Shown here: piece by piece, positions 35,593 to 47,593 of the stretch
Numbering within the stretch: position 1 is the stretch's first letter
How the letters are laid out: the number at the start of each line of letters is the position of its first letter
NCBI GenBank assembly: GCA_964017145.1
Contig: OZ024840.1
Span: 4,774,001-4,838,000 of the forward strand
Reading direction: 5' to 3'
Origin: Agrocybe praecox
Taxonomy: Eukaryota; Basidiomycota; Agaricomycetes; Agaricales; Agrocybaceae
Length of the DNA: 64,000 bases
Translations under genes and position numbers: made by a program
Notes under the pieces: generated by a model
The model's input: only the letters and a program-made list of their open reading frames with translations
Database searches by the model: none
What the model was told of the DNA's origin: nothing

Positions 35593-38011
35593 ATGTCCTA
35601 CAATGACTTCCGCAACTCAATTCTTCCAGGAGCAATAAACCCACTCATTGCTGCGGGAAACTTTACTGTTAATAACACCAATAACACTCACATTCATAGC
35701 GGGGAAAAGAGTGCGTTTCTGCTGTGGTATTGCAACTGAATCTAATATATTTGTCTCCTCGTCAGGTGGATATGAACGGCTGCTTGAGTTTGTCGCAACA
35801 AATGCTCTGCACGACGCAGGACACACCTTTGATCTCCCAAGGTGTCACCCCGGGACGCGCATCGTAGTCATACAGACGATTATCAATTGGATGGAAGGGA
35901 ATCAGGATCAGACAAAAGACAAAGACATCGCTTGGGTGACCGGTGCTGCAGGTGCTGGTAAATCCGCCATTGGAAGGAGCGTGTGCGAGCGCTGTGCCGA
36001 ACAAGGAAGGCTGCTCGCGAGTTTCTTTTTTTCTTCCAGCGATTCATCCAGGAATCACTCTGGCTCACTTGTTGCAACTATTGCATATCAGATGTGTTCC
36101 ATTAATCCCTTAATCCGCCAGGCTGTGTCGAACGCTATCGACCGCGATCCGCTGATATTCTCCCGTTCATTGAGGACACAATTTTCCTCACTCGTGATCA
36201 GCCCTCTCTCATCAATATTTGCCGATGATCCTCATGCGGCATCACGCGCACGACTCATTGTAATAGACGGGTTAGATGAATGCCAGGATCCCACCAGTCA
36301 ACAGGATATTTTGGATACCCTGACATATGTGTCAATTTCTTCGCCAATGCCTTTCCGCTTTCTTATCTGTAGCCGTCCAGAGAGCCACATAACCAACTTC
36401 TTCTTATCGCCAACAGCCCAACAGGTCCTCTTCAAAATATTTCTTGGTGGCGAATATTTTCCCGATGAGGATATTCGACTATACTTATCTGATCAGTTCA
36501 AAGACATTAAAACAGGACACATCTTCAAACATTTGTTGCCCACTGGGTGGCCGGACAACAAGCATGTAGATGATATTGTGCGAAAATCATCCGGACAGTT
36601 TATCTACACCACAACGGTCACTAAATATATTCAATCCTCTCGTCATCGACCAGATCAGAGGCTAGGCTCAGTACTTGGTCTCCGTCCTCCATTCAAGGAT
36701 TTACCCTTTGTTCAACTCGACGCTCTCTATACACATATAATCAAAACGGCAGACGACCAGGATTTACTACTGAATATATTGGCTATTCTAGGCATTTACG
36801 AGGATTGCCATCCAATCATTATAGAGCAGATGCTCGCACTGGAACCAGGAACCGTCGAAGTCCTTCTCTCCGATTATGAATCCATAGTCATGATTTCTCG
36901 CGGTGCATCAGGCCTTGTGTATGTTAGTCTTCTGCACAAGTCCTTTGCGGATTTCCTGTTCGACCCACAACGATCAAAAGAATTTTACAAGGACCTAAAG
37001 GAAACGCAGTCTGCTCATCTTCTCCGGATCATGGAACTATACTTAGGTCAGGAAATTCATTTTATTTTGAAATTACAACTATTAAATTTGAAATGTAGAG
37101 CAGCATTTGACTGGGAGAAATCTGTTTGGTTATCATCAACCTGCTTGGATGCTAAACTCTTTCAAAATTTCATGTGATGACTGGGACAGTACAATCTATA
37201 GCGCACCTCTAAAGGCCATCATAGAGTTTCCCATGGAGTCATTCTGTCGGTCAATGCTTGCTGACAATGTTGCCCGTTATGAATTCCAATACTTTCAGCT
37301 CTTTCTTCATTTTCTGCATAAACATGTGGGTATAATAAATTGTACAGTATTCCTGAATAATACTAAATTCATGTACAGAATGAGAACAACAGCATTAATG
37401 AGGCCTTAATTAATCACAGGCACTCTTTGGGCATGCATCTTTCAGCGCGAACACGAGTGACACGAGCGAGCGTCAGCGCGACATCAGCTCACCAAAGTGT
37501 GAAGGTATGACATTAGGGTCGCAGCCTACTGCCTACAAAAGCTTTGTGATCACATTCCACCCTATAGGCGAAGAGTAAAACAAGTTCTGCACATTGGGGT
37601 CTTATACAAATGGATTCGGAAAACGTATCCATGGAAATGGCATAGAAGAACATGAAAGCGTCGATCAGAGGACCAGTGGATGGTCTATTACATGGGGTTT
37701 GTGACACGTCTCATTTCCTTCAAAAGGTTGCACATTATGCTACTCATCGGAATAGTCATTGGGATATTATGGATTTGGTGCCTCTTCATCGCATTCACCA
37801 CAATATTGACAGATATCGAACCATGCAAGTTCCAATACCTCATTCCCCATACAAATATCCGATCCTTCTTCAAATTTTGATCAACACTTTGCCAGAGCCG
37901 CACGATACGCACCACTCATCGAAATGTGCAAAACCCAAGCTTTCTCGCCAATGTCAACGGTATTCCCCCACCTCAGTCGCTCTGCACGGAAAGAAATCAC
38001 CAAATATCTAA
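35593..38011 (+). pseudogene. NACHT NTPase (NLR-like) A3, inverted, broken 3' exon
   Basis: Third family A copy, on the opposite strand. Exons 35593-35710, 35766-37046, 37099-37325 and a last exon from 37379. The N-terminal motif (AAGNFTVNNTNNTHIHS), Walker A GAAGAGKS, Walker B LIVIDGLDEC and CSRPESH are intact, and exon 3 is exactly 227 nt as in A1 and A2. In exon 4 the frame meets TGA at 37508-37510 after a foreign-looking stretch rich in GCGCGA and GAGCG, giving 585 codons. Beyond it, relics of the missing C-terminus continue to about 38010 with a deletion, a Trp-to-stop change near 37654 and at least two frameshifts. It could still yield a NACHT protein lacking most of the C-terminal domain, or be dead. 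I cannot tell without RNA data. Confidence 0.85.
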
Positions 38012-38172
38012 ACTGAACTGAACACGTAGGCGCGGATGACGAAGAGAGCTCCTAGCGGATGGAAATATGGTCGTAAAAGATACCAATATGTATTTAGCAT
38101 TCATCGAAATAGGTATGACATCTAGATTCCAAATGGCAGAATATATATATTCAAAAATCTATTACGCATTTT

Positions 38173-38451
38173 CTATTCCAAAAAACTAGAAAATTCGCAG
38201 GAACGTTGAGGACGACGTTGAAGGGCTGTCAATGCGCGTGCACGCTCGCTGATGCGCATAAGGACGCCCATCATTTCGTTTCCATGTGCCAAGAGCTGAG
38301 AATGTTCGGCAACGCATGCCGGGTTATGTTTGGCCACAGGTTTCGAAGCTTGACAGTCCGGGTTTCCATAGGCAAGAAGTCCTATATACCGAGTTGGATT
38401 TGAGATCAAAAACACCAGGCCAGGTAGATGAGTATTAGATGATGTGAGCAA
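38173..38451 (-). other. Possible small exon or orphan ORF, 92 codons
   Basis: Minus-strand frame with coding-like composition, including a helical charged stretch (MRISERARALTALQRR). An AG acceptor (TATATAG) falls inside it, and a Met-led frame lies just upstream (about 38570). I do not recognise the product, and the intron phases I tried do not join cleanly. It sits between the A3 remnant and a transposon. Confidence 0.2.
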
Positions 38452-38694
38452 AGTGAGTACGCGAGGAGTGTTCGGTGTGCCTGCGAAAGTTGAATCCCGG
38501 CGGTGAATGGACGCAGGGGCGGCAGAAAAAGCGGACGACAGGACTGGCTGATTGGGTCGATGAAAGACGACATTTGAGAGACGTGTATTTCAGTACAGGC
38601 GCACGGTGACGCGTGCCCGTGAAGCTTTAAAAATGTAAAGTTTTGATGTTGAACAAAGGGGCCTGAATTGAACGAGAGGTATCAGGGCACAGTA

Positions 38695-39448
38695 CAGTGT
38701 AGGACAGTTAAAGCCGACCCCTCATTTCCGAGCCCAAAAATAGGAATTTTTTGCCGATTCTTCAACTTTTATCATGAAACCGACCAAGATACGCATAAAA
38801 ATAAATTTCCGAAAATTCCCCTGTCACGTGACCGATTTCTCAATTTTGGCGAAAAAAATCAAATGTAAAATAGTAAAAACAAGAAATCTACTGGAAGAAA
38901 CTTCAATTCCTTGAAATAGTGCACGTTAACAGCAAGCAACAACCCAGAGAGCATCAGGTAAACATGAATTTGACAGTGGATTCTCTGATAATCCCTTCGA
39001 AAGGCTCCAAGAAACAGATTATGAACACTATCTTGGCAAGCTGAATATACTGTAAAGAAAGATTATGATGGACATTAACATTTTTATGCTACCTGCGTAG
39101 ATAGTACAGGTATTGTATTCTTGAACGCGAAAAAATGTCCAAGTCAATCTATGTAACCTCTGTTTCTCTGTTTCTCTCGCGGAGATATTGGCACGTGCCA
39201 CCATGCCTATCGGAGGTATTTCCTTTTATAATATGTCCAAATATGGAAATTCAGGGTCCAATTCTCAATTTGGGGAAGTCCCGACTTTTCAAACTTGGAA
39301 TTTTGACATAATTTTGTGATGGTTCGAAAGCTCTCGTCATTCCGAAGCCATCCCGATGGTTTTCATCAAAATCCGGGTTTTTTTTGGAGACTAGTTAGGA
39401 TAACAAATTTTGGGCCCTTCGGAGGTCGGTTTTGAGCGTCCTACACTG
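38695..39448. mobile_element. Non-autonomous TIR DNA transposon, 754 bp
   Basis: Left end CAGTGTAGGACAGTTAAAGC and right end (reverse complement) CAGTGTAGGACGCTCAAAAC are imperfect terminal inverted repeats of about 28 bp. Both are flanked by TA (38693-38694 and 39449-39450), the target duplication of Tc1/mariner/pogo elements. CAG at both tips fits the pogo/Fot group (family knowledge). No transposase frame is present inside, so it would need a helper elsewhere. Confidence 0.75.
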
Positions 39449-39490
39449 TACTATTTAGTAAAAAGCCAAGGTCGAAAGTAAAAATAAAAG

Positions 39491-39529
39491 CGGTGACGTA
39501 CACATTTGGTTCATGTGGCGCTGATGAAG
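39491..39529 (-). repeat. Dispersed core repeat, inverted copy 11 (fragment)
   Basis: Read on the minus strand: GCGCCACATGAACC, then TGTGTACGTCACC, the 3' end of the core, immediately beside the transposon. Confidence 0.6.
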
Positions 39530-40570
39530 AAAAGTGATCATCAAGTTCTGAGTATGCGATGACAATAGCCTGGACACGAAGTGGAACAGGTCTTACAGGG
39601 TGTTGCGAAAACCCATATATGGTAATGGATGCCGCACATGCCGACTACAGCACCCGGCGCACATGATAGTACTCGCCCTCCCTCCTGATGGCTCTCGGCC
39701 TCGGCTCTCCTCCTCGCTCTATTTCCTCCCTTTGTTCATATACTTCGCAAACATACAAGGCCCTCCCGAGTCCCCACGATTATCACTTCTTCGGTTCTTC
39801 TCTTAAATCATTTCACTACTTTAACTTAGTAACACAATCAAGTCTTTGCGTTTCCGTTCAAGCCTCTTCCAACTTTTGTATCCTGCGACGCGATCATTCG
39901 AGTGTAGGGTGTAGTCTGCATCCCCCCTTGTGAGCGGTAGTTGAATTACTCAGGAATAAAGTTCCCGGCAATTGTTGGGTTTATATTAGAGGACAATGGA
40001 TAATTGCCCGTACGAGCCTATTTTTCAGTATTCAATACACTGCCAAGTTGGACCTGCATATACATCTTGGAACTTATTGACAAAATGTACATTCATCTTT
40101 TCTTATCCCTGCGACACACTAGATGTTTCTGTGTCCAGGCGTCGCCCGTAGGGCAATTTAAAGGGAATTATACATAGCATCAATTTTACTAGGCTCGTGA
40201 CCAGCCGTTACCTGTCGAACTCCGCTTTGTGCCGAGAGCAGCCGCGAGCATCAGATGCACAAGATGAAATAATGAGATGTCAGGCGTTCAAGTCTGCCAG
40301 CGGGAACCATGGCTCAGACGTCTTGTAAAACACAAGTTGTGCACAAAAGGTCCGGGGATGCAGATGCGAGTGCGGACCATATAGAAACGTGGTCGACTCG
40401 GTTGCTTAGGAATAAGAAGAAAGAGGCAGGTACGGGAATAACCAAGCTTAAAAAACATCCAGTGCCAATAGTCGAATCCCGGATTTGGATTGACAAACAT
40501 GATGATAGGAGGGCACAGGAAGAAAAGGCTAGGATGGTCATGAATCAGAACAGGAAGAGGTTGGAAATAA

Positions 40571-40665
40571 ATGTGATGACGTGCTGCATTTGGTCCATGT
40601 GGCGATGCCCGGAACACCGGCACGGTTCTTTGGTTTCAAACATCGCGTAAACAATGCGTCTGAGA
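40571..40665 (-). repeat. Dispersed core repeat, inverted copy 12
   Basis: On the minus strand: GTTTACGCGATGTTTG, GTGCCGGTGTTCCGGGC, ATCGCCACATGGACC, then CACGTCATC. It is outside the NACHT duplications, so the repeat moves or spreads independently of them. Confidence 0.75.
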
Positions 40666-41699
40666 CGTCGCTGCACGCACACATTGATGTTGACGATACT
40701 ATTGATGGTATGATATATGTACGCACTTTGACGAATTTTCTAATTTCGAAGCTGGGCATACAGCTCCCTCTCAGACATCTTTCTTACATTATTTAGTGCA
40801 CCTCATCTCGGCAACATCTCGGGTTCGCGCACAAAAGATACAAATTGCATTCATATGCGACGCGGACTGGTTTTGAACAAGTTTGTGCAAGCTTGCAAAC
40901 CATATAAAGCATGCATACATCAATAGTAAAACATGTCCGATCAAACTTCAAACTTCGAACAGTATAGTAGCTGTAGGAGTATGGGATGGGCATACCTAAG
41001 CCTGATATGATGCACTAAGCGTGGACGATAGGATCGGCTTCGATAAAAGTAACATCACATACGCGCGAGAGATTTCAATTAGTAGCTAAGAAACAAAGGT
41101 TCGGTCACGGCTCGCATGATACGGTTGGATGAAATTCAGAAAGATATTCGTACATATTTATATTTCTTTCCGGACGCAGAGGATTCGATTCATGGACGAG
41201 TTGGAAAGAAAGAACACGCAAAGAGAACCCTAGATGAATGAACTCTTGGCTGGGACGCCACATGAGGGAGGTTTTGTCATCAAGCCTGTTTAATTGGAAT
41301 CAAATACAAAACATACCTCATCAATTCAAAACTCCGAATAATGCGCAATTCTGCGGTTTGGCTTGAACTCTGTGAAACCTAGATATAACCCCCGTAGATA
41401 TCCTGCCAGCGTGGGATATAGAGGACAGTCAGCATACATCAGAGCATCAGAGTCGAGAAGCCTTGATGCGCAGGAGTTGGACATACCTAAATGCCAATTG
41501 AGCAGACTAAAACCTTCATTGCACCTCACCCAGCCAATTCCCTCGAAACCACCACTTAAAGCGTTCTCCAAAGACACGGCTACCCAACAACCGTCCGCAG
41601 ATTAAGTGTTTGAAAAAATTGGTAGAAGTTCATTGTACAAGAAAATCGACGCGAATCGAAGGGAATAGTTAAATTTAAACGATAGGTTGGAAGGACAAA

Positions 41700-41742
41700 A
41701 ACGATGACATGGCAATTTTGGTTCATGTGGCGGTGCCCGGGC
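41700..41742 (-). repeat. Dispersed core repeat, inverted copy 13 (fragment)
   Basis: On the minus strand: CCCGGGCACCGCCACATG, AACCAAAATTGCC, then ATGTCATCG. Only the 3' half of the core is present. Confidence 0.6.
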
Positions 41743-42756
41743 GGATTATCTAACCGCCACTGGATATCATATGGTATGCGCATACGTCATCTCCGTTATC
41801 GTAGTCCAGTCTGTAACATGCTAGGTTAGCTGGACCCGGACACGCATTGAAGCTTTGAAGAGCTTCGCAAGGCAGTGGTACTAAGTAAATGTGACACTTC
41901 AGTGTGCGAGCCGTTCGTGTACCGACAACGCCGAGTTCTCCAAGCACAGCCACATCATATTTTAGGTGGCATCATTTTTGCGTTTTGTTCATCTGTTCAC
42001 GTCGGACATGTTCGACCTTCGGTTTTCTCCAATGGAGGCTAGGCGCTGACTCAAGATACCGTACAACCTTCGAGTTTGACCTTCGATATGAAACTTATAG
42101 GCGGTGAAAAAAATGCTCAGGCGTTGGAAATGTCCGAGTCGGGAGGGCAATCAGCTCATGCAGGAGTACGGGTGCGTTTTTTTTTGGTTGAATCCAGTTT
42201 TGAAGGGCTTTAGCCTATAGGCGTTTCTCTTTATGACCCGAATCCAACCGCAGAACGTACATAGCTAAACAACGTGTTGGACGGAAGTACTCTCGCTTTA
42301 GGGATCATCCTGCCAGCATGACGGTGTGTCTCTGAATGTGTTTTTCTGGAGCGCTCACAATTTATTTTATTTTATGAAGCGGACGACAAACCATATATTA
42401 TATCCAAAATCGACTTTACACTTCGCTCGACTATCCTTGTTGGTGTAAATCATATGCTGTTCCTATATGTCAAGACGCTCGGTTCTGGGCCCTCCCTTGA
42501 CATTGTAATGTGATTACCTTCCGCTTGCTCAAAGACACACTCCCCTTCCTTCATATGACTGATTTCTTACATGGCCGCGTTCTCCATTCTTTTCCGTCCG
42601 GCATCCGTGCCGGCTTGTGGCATTTTTAATATTGTCGTTTGTTTTCTAGTGGCTTTCGTTATATATTTAGTCTAGTGCGCGTCGCTTCACATATCAATCC
42701 CTCACCAACCTTCCTCCTGCTGGTTCAGCGAATTTCAATCTAAACAACATTCATCT

Positions 42757-43910
42757 ATGTCGCAGCTCGATACGCCTGCGCCTGGATACTGGACTTCGAG
42801 GCTATACGACATTCTACGCCCCGCTTCCCGCCCACTGACTTACGCAAGTAATAGCCCTAGTCGGTTCCGCCACCTTCCTGGAGAAATTTGGCGACACGCC
42901 CTGTGTACTTCCGTTTTCCGAGACTTGGCGGGGGAGTTAAATCGCTCCTATGAGGATCTGATTGGGAAATATGAAATATTTTCTGCTCCTGGTTTCTCGT
43001 GGCCGATAACTTGGAGAAGATATACGAGGATAGACCATTTCGGGCTTAGTGGCCTACTCTTCTATGAGATTCGGGCGCCTGAATCAGAGATTCACTACAA
43101 TTCGTACGAAAGTCTGGATGATACCAGGGCTCTTACTGTGGAAGGCATTTTCGGTGACCCGGACGACCCCACTGACGGCGGAATGAGCGTGGATGACCTT
43201 CTGGATGCTATTCACGCCAAAGTCGTATTCTTCCCTGCTTATGCATGTACATCGTTTATTGTGAGCGATGGATGATCTTCGTTGTTATACGAACCTAACC
43301 TTACTCCTAGGCTGGTCAAGCGATGCACTCGTTCCTGCTAAATATTCCCCAAATACAGCCTCACCCTGCCCGAGCCGGATTCTCGGTTATAAATCAAACA
43401 GACTATGGACCAGTAAAATCCACCCTGTCCGCATTTCCAAAACCATTTGGTGACATCACCAATATGCCGGAGAAGAAAAAATGCGACAATGTTATTAATG
43501 AGATGACTGGGCGGTCATGCTGGTCATTCGATGCAAACGAAGCTTACCCCTCTAATAACGACACGTCCTTCTCGTTCTCCCTGCCTCCAGAGGACCCTCA
43601 TACTCCTCTTCGTATTCGCTGCTCCAGTCTCTCTGAGAAAGACGTTAGGGCGTTCATGAACACATCTGGCAGGAGATTCTCGGACTACGACGAGTTGGGG
43701 AGTAACGGCAATACGACGGATTCGACTATCGATTCTGGAAGTATTGGAACACCTCCTGCGTCTATTACCTTACCATTTGGTGTCCTAGATGCTAAGATAT
43801 CCCCCGGCGTGCCATCGAATGATGATGTATGCCTTAGTATGGATCATTCAGGGTCGCCTTGCGCGGAGGATTTGTTGTCTTTTCTGGATTTTTCGTCTCC
43901 TGTTCTTTAG
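42757..43910 (+). CDS. Uncharacterised protein, possibly Clp1-like
   Basis: Exons 42757-43260 and 43311-43910 with a phase-0 50-bp intron (donor GTGAGC, acceptor CCTAG) give 367 residues. The N-terminal two thirds look like a folded domain with many aromatic residues (HFGLSGLLFYEIRAP, FLLNIPQIQPHPARAG); the C-terminal third is Ser/Thr/Asp-rich and probably disordered. No transmembrane segment or signal peptide is evident. Length and general appearance resemble basidiomycete Clp1 (clampless) proteins, which act in clamp-cell formation downstream of the mating loci, but I cannot confirm that from sequence alone. The gene model is sound; the name is tentative. Confidence 0.7.
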
Positions 43911-44134
43911 GTTATATATTATTTTTGTGCATACTCGAAGGACATCTCCCAATAAACGATATTTTCTTCCCGGGATTCGTAACCGGTTCATAGGGCTTCA
44001 TATTCATACCGAAGTACAGCACTCAACCCCATCGGGACTAGCTAAAAAAAAATCAATCGGAGATTTAAATATTTTCTGTCAACCGGATCCATTTTTATTC
44101 TCTTTCTTCCTTTCCATCTTTTTTTCCAATCGTA

Positions 44135-45802
44135 ATGGTCGAACTCAATAACGATATTCTATCTCGTATCTTTACTTTAATATCCAGCGATCTCCATGGA
44201 TCCAGCTCAGTTATACGCGTCGACACCATTCGATCCTGTTCACAGGTGTGCAGTAACTGGCGCAATCTCTTACTCGAATCGCCCGCCATCTGGGGCAGGT
44301 TGCTAGTTCTGCGCGAATCGCAGGGTATGTTGTGGTTTGTGGAGGTTATGAAGAGGGCACAATCATCACCTCTGTGGATAAACACTTCTCTGACCGGTGT
44401 TGACGCGAACATCGTGTCGTTGGAGGATTTGGTCAGCAGCGAGGAAGTCCCATGCAAGATGCACGCCATCTCGCTGTGCCTACTTTTCCATCATCAACAC
44501 AACGTTTTTCATAGGCTTGAAGTATTCTCTGGGAGTGGTATTTGGCCTGCCGTCCTATTCGCCGCTTTCAAACTATGCGTATACACCCACAAGGCGCCAC
44601 TTCTTCGCGTTTTCGAGTTCAATGTATTTTCCACAGCGGCCAACACGGAAGATGGGACTGAGGTGTTGTTCAGCGGAGAGGCGCCTTTATTACATACGTT
44701 TAACTCCATCGAATTCCCTCTCCGACCTTCTTCGTGGATGGCCAATCTGAGGCACCTTCGTTTCTATCCTCCAAATGCATTTGCACTACTAAACTTGTTG
44801 GAAGGGACGCCCCTTCTCGAAGATTTGGAGATCGAGTCTATAAGCACCACACAGACAATCATGAGGACAGTTCAGCAGTCGCTTACACCGACCATATCCG
44901 TACCATACGTCACCCTGCCTCGTCTGCAACGCATCAAAGGGCGTTTGCCGCTCATCTTCTTTGGGAAATTCTTCAGCCAGCTCACTTTCTCGCAGCACCA
45001 CTGTGATATATCGCTTCGGCTGGACGCTGATAGCGAATTCATACAGACCGAACAGCTCGGATTGGAACTTGAACATGCGTTGGATAGACTTATCACACAG
45101 TCCAAAGGATTTTCCGGAGCTCCGTATAGAGGCAGGCTGTCATTGAGCGTCTCAGAGAACACGATGTACTTCTCTACATCAACTTTCAGCGTGGAAGTCG
45201 AGACGAACCCCGCCTTGCCCCTGATTTCTCTTCGACAGACTACACGCGATGCTCTGGCGGCCGTGTTGGATTCATTAACGCCTCATGTTGATGATATCAC
45301 TGACTTGGACCTCGACTCTTATTCAAATCTTGATCCGAGCACTCGTGTCGCGCCCAGCTTTCGACGTTTGCTTAAGCAGGCTGTGTTGGTAAAAACACTC
45401 GCGCTTAGCCCTCAGGCTCTAAGCTTCCTCCTCAAGGAATTTGATTCCAAATTGTGGACTTCTTCGAGCTCGGCCTCTTCGGAGCTCTTCCCGTGCCTGG
45501 AAACTATCAGCATGTCGTCTTTTAGCTTCGAGAGTCCCCCAAAGCAAAATGACGATGCGTTCCTTTCGACGTTACAGTCTTTTATCAAGGGCAGGGCAGA
45601 TATATCGACTTTCATTGTCAGAAGTCAGTCAGAGGAGATGTTCATCAGTGTTCGGGATTGCCTCGATGGTATCGACGAATGTATGAAGGTTGAATGGAGA
45701 CAGACAGAGCCTACTCTGGGCAACCATATGGCACGGTCGGGGATGTTTGGAGAAGAAATGTCGGATGCTATGAAGATGCTCATGGAAGTGATGAAGTTGT
45801 AA
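44135..45802 (+). CDS. F-box protein
   Basis: Single exon, 555 residues. The N-terminus (about residues 2-57: LNNDILSRIFTLI, CSQVCSNWRNLLLESPAIW) is a typical basidiomycete F-box, which binds Skp1 in SCF ubiquitin ligases. The remainder has repeated Leu-rich stretches (LRHLRFYPPNAFALLNLLEG, LETISMSSFSF) like the irregular LRR regions that follow F-boxes in these fungi and would select the substrate. Substrate unknown. The start is the first Met of the open frame and lies directly before the F-box. These proteins form large lineage-specific families, so an exact orthologue cannot be named. Confidence 0.88.
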   Translation: MVELNNDILSRIFTLISSDLHGSSSVIRVDTIRSCSQVCSNWRNLLLESPAIWGRLLVLRESQGMLWFVEVMKRAQSSPLWINTSLTGVDANIVSLEDLVSSEEVPCKMHAISLCLLFHHQHNVFHRLEVFSGSGIWPAVLFAAFKLCVYTHKAPLLRVFEFNVFSTAANTEDGTEVLFSGEAPLLHTFNSIEFPLRPSSWMANLRHLRFYPPNAFALLNLLEGTPLLEDLEIESISTTQTIMRTVQQSLTPTISVPYVTLPRLQRIKGRLPLIFFGKFFSQLTFSQHHCDISLRLDADSEFIQTEQLGLELEHALDRLITQSKGFSGAPYRGRLSLSVSENTMYFSTSTFSVEVETNPALPLISLRQTTRDALAAVLDSLTPHVDDITDLDLDSYSNLDPSTRVAPSFRRLLKQAVLVKTLALSPQALSFLLKEFDSKLWTSSSSASSELFPCLETISMSSFSFESPPKQNDDAFLSTLQSFIKGRADISTFIVRSQSEEMFISVRDCLDGIDECMKVEWRQTEPTLGNHMARSGMFGEEMSDAMKMLMEVMKL

Positions 45803-46057
45803 ACGGTGAACAGCGCGTTCGAAATTCAGTCCTTTTTTTTATTCCTGGATTTCTCGATAAGAATGTATTAACACTATCACCACGTGTAGTGGTCTGCCCA
45901 ATATAAACCACTTTCTATGTTTGTTCGCGTGAAGGTGTGATGAAGAAGCAATATTGCATCATATCTGTGCGTCTCGCATTCCTTAAATATACGCAGATAG
46001 TACTAGTAGGAGAGCGATCGGATTCTTTTCTTTCCTCACACCGCACGTCTGGCCAGA

Positions 46058-47409
46058 ATGCCCCTACTTCAACAACCTGACATCGCATATCAGCCAGATC
46101 GAGAAAAATGGGCTGCACGTACAGCACGAAGGCTGGCGGATGATCCAAGCCTGCCTTCAAAGCCACTTCCAGAAGGATTTCCGCGGAAAATCGATTCGCG
46201 CTTGGTGTGGGAAGGGAAAGATTGGAAGAACGAAGCGCAGTGGGTACATACGCTTTCGGCGGGGGATCTTAAGGAGATTCATGATGCTGTTGAACATTTT
46301 CACGGTATGCATTTTCATTATGATGATTAGGATATCCGTTACGTTACTATTTATCGTGCATTAAAACAGGATTGAACGTTCACCTGGGACATGTATCTAA
46401 AGTAACGTTCCCTTTGCCAACTCTTGGACCAATTCTGCTCGACCTTGCCAGAGAACTTCACTTTGGACGGGGATTCTTTGTCATTCGCACCATTCCTGTT
46501 GATTCGTACTCTCGATACGATAACGTCCTCATATACGCTGGTATTTCCTCCTACATCGGAGGTATACGCGGTTTGCAGGACAAAAATGGGGGCGTGCTTT
46601 CCCATATCAAGGACCTCTCCAGGACACAGCTGAAGGGAACTATTGGTGGCCCAGCATATACGACTGATAAGCAGGTGTTCCATACGGACATGGGCACAGA
46701 TATCGTGTCGCTCTTCGCATTGGACATTGCTGCTGAAGGTGGTATATCCAGGATTAGCAGCAGCTGGAGAGTGTATAATGAGCTTTCTGAGACGAGGCCT
46801 GATTTGATTGAAACCTTAGCGAAGCCATGGGTCGTGGATGAGTACGTTTCGATATATTTACTATTTGTATCAAGTTTATTCACCCACTTGGCATGACTCT
46901 CCAGATTCGGGCGGGACCCTCCTTCCACCGAGCGCCCTCTTTTATACTATGCGGACTCCAAGATAATCATCCAGTACGCCAGACGATATTTCACAGGATT
47001 CCAGGCGCTCCCCAGATCTAAGGATATTCCACCCATCACCGAAGCTCAAGCCGAGGCATTGGACGCCCTTCATTTCATCGCCGAGAAGTTCTCTTTGGGA
47101 CTCAACTTCCAAAAGGGAGACATTCAGTACATCAACAACCTGAGCGTCTTTCATGCACGAGATGGGTTCAAAGATAGTGAAAAGCAGCAGTAAGTCCAGG
47201 TTTCGAACATATGGTTATATTGATCATTTATTTTAATGCGCAGACGGCATTTACTTCGACTGTGGCAACGTAACGAGGAACTCGCGTGGGCTCTACCTAG
47301 ACCACTGCAGCATCTGTGGAAGAGGACTTTCGATGTAACACCAGAAGAACAGACGTTCGCGTTAGAACCGATCGTACGAGATGCAGTGAAAGGAAACTCG
47401 AAGAATTGA
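46058..47409 (+). CDS. TauD/TfdA-like 2-oxoglutarate dioxygenase, copy 1
   Basis: Exons 46058-46304, 46370-46841, 46905-47189 and 47244-47409 give 389 residues, phases consistent. Fe(II)/2-oxoglutarate oxygenase of the clavaminate-synthase-like fold. The metal ligands are visible as HTD in KQVFHTDMG and a distal His in LSVFHARDG; the 2-oxoglutarate-binding Arg is probably in RHLLRLWQR. Such fungal proteins oxidise small acids, often sulfonates or related compounds; the substrate here is unknown. There is no targeting signal. It is paralogous to the gene at 49008, with identical intron phases and an exon 3 of the same length (285 nt). The two flank a peroxiredoxin-like gene on the same strand. 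Confidence 0.88.
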
Positions 47410-47593
47410 AAACGATATGTCATATACTCGTGCTAAATTTGTTTACATGTGTCGCGTGACCGGCACCTCGGCATGTTTATTAATATTATATGTACATAAG
47501 CAGGTCGTAAGTACTGAGGATGACAAATGGGATTATGGCGTTGCCTCTTTCTCCTGCGCGACATTGTCGAATTCTTGACTTTAGTCCTATAGG

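Larger units (their letters stand above)
39530..42756. other. Gene-poor stretch with inverted core repeats
   Basis: About 3.2 kb in which I see no gene. Open frames are short and without motifs. Two inverted core copies lie near 40571-40665 and 41700-41742. The last 200 bp before 42757 are the likely promoter and leader of the next gene. Confidence 0.55.

Noticed and set aside
44509..45162. Minus-strand frames opposite the F-box gene
   Set aside because: They are shadows of a long, well-supported coding sequence on the other strand.
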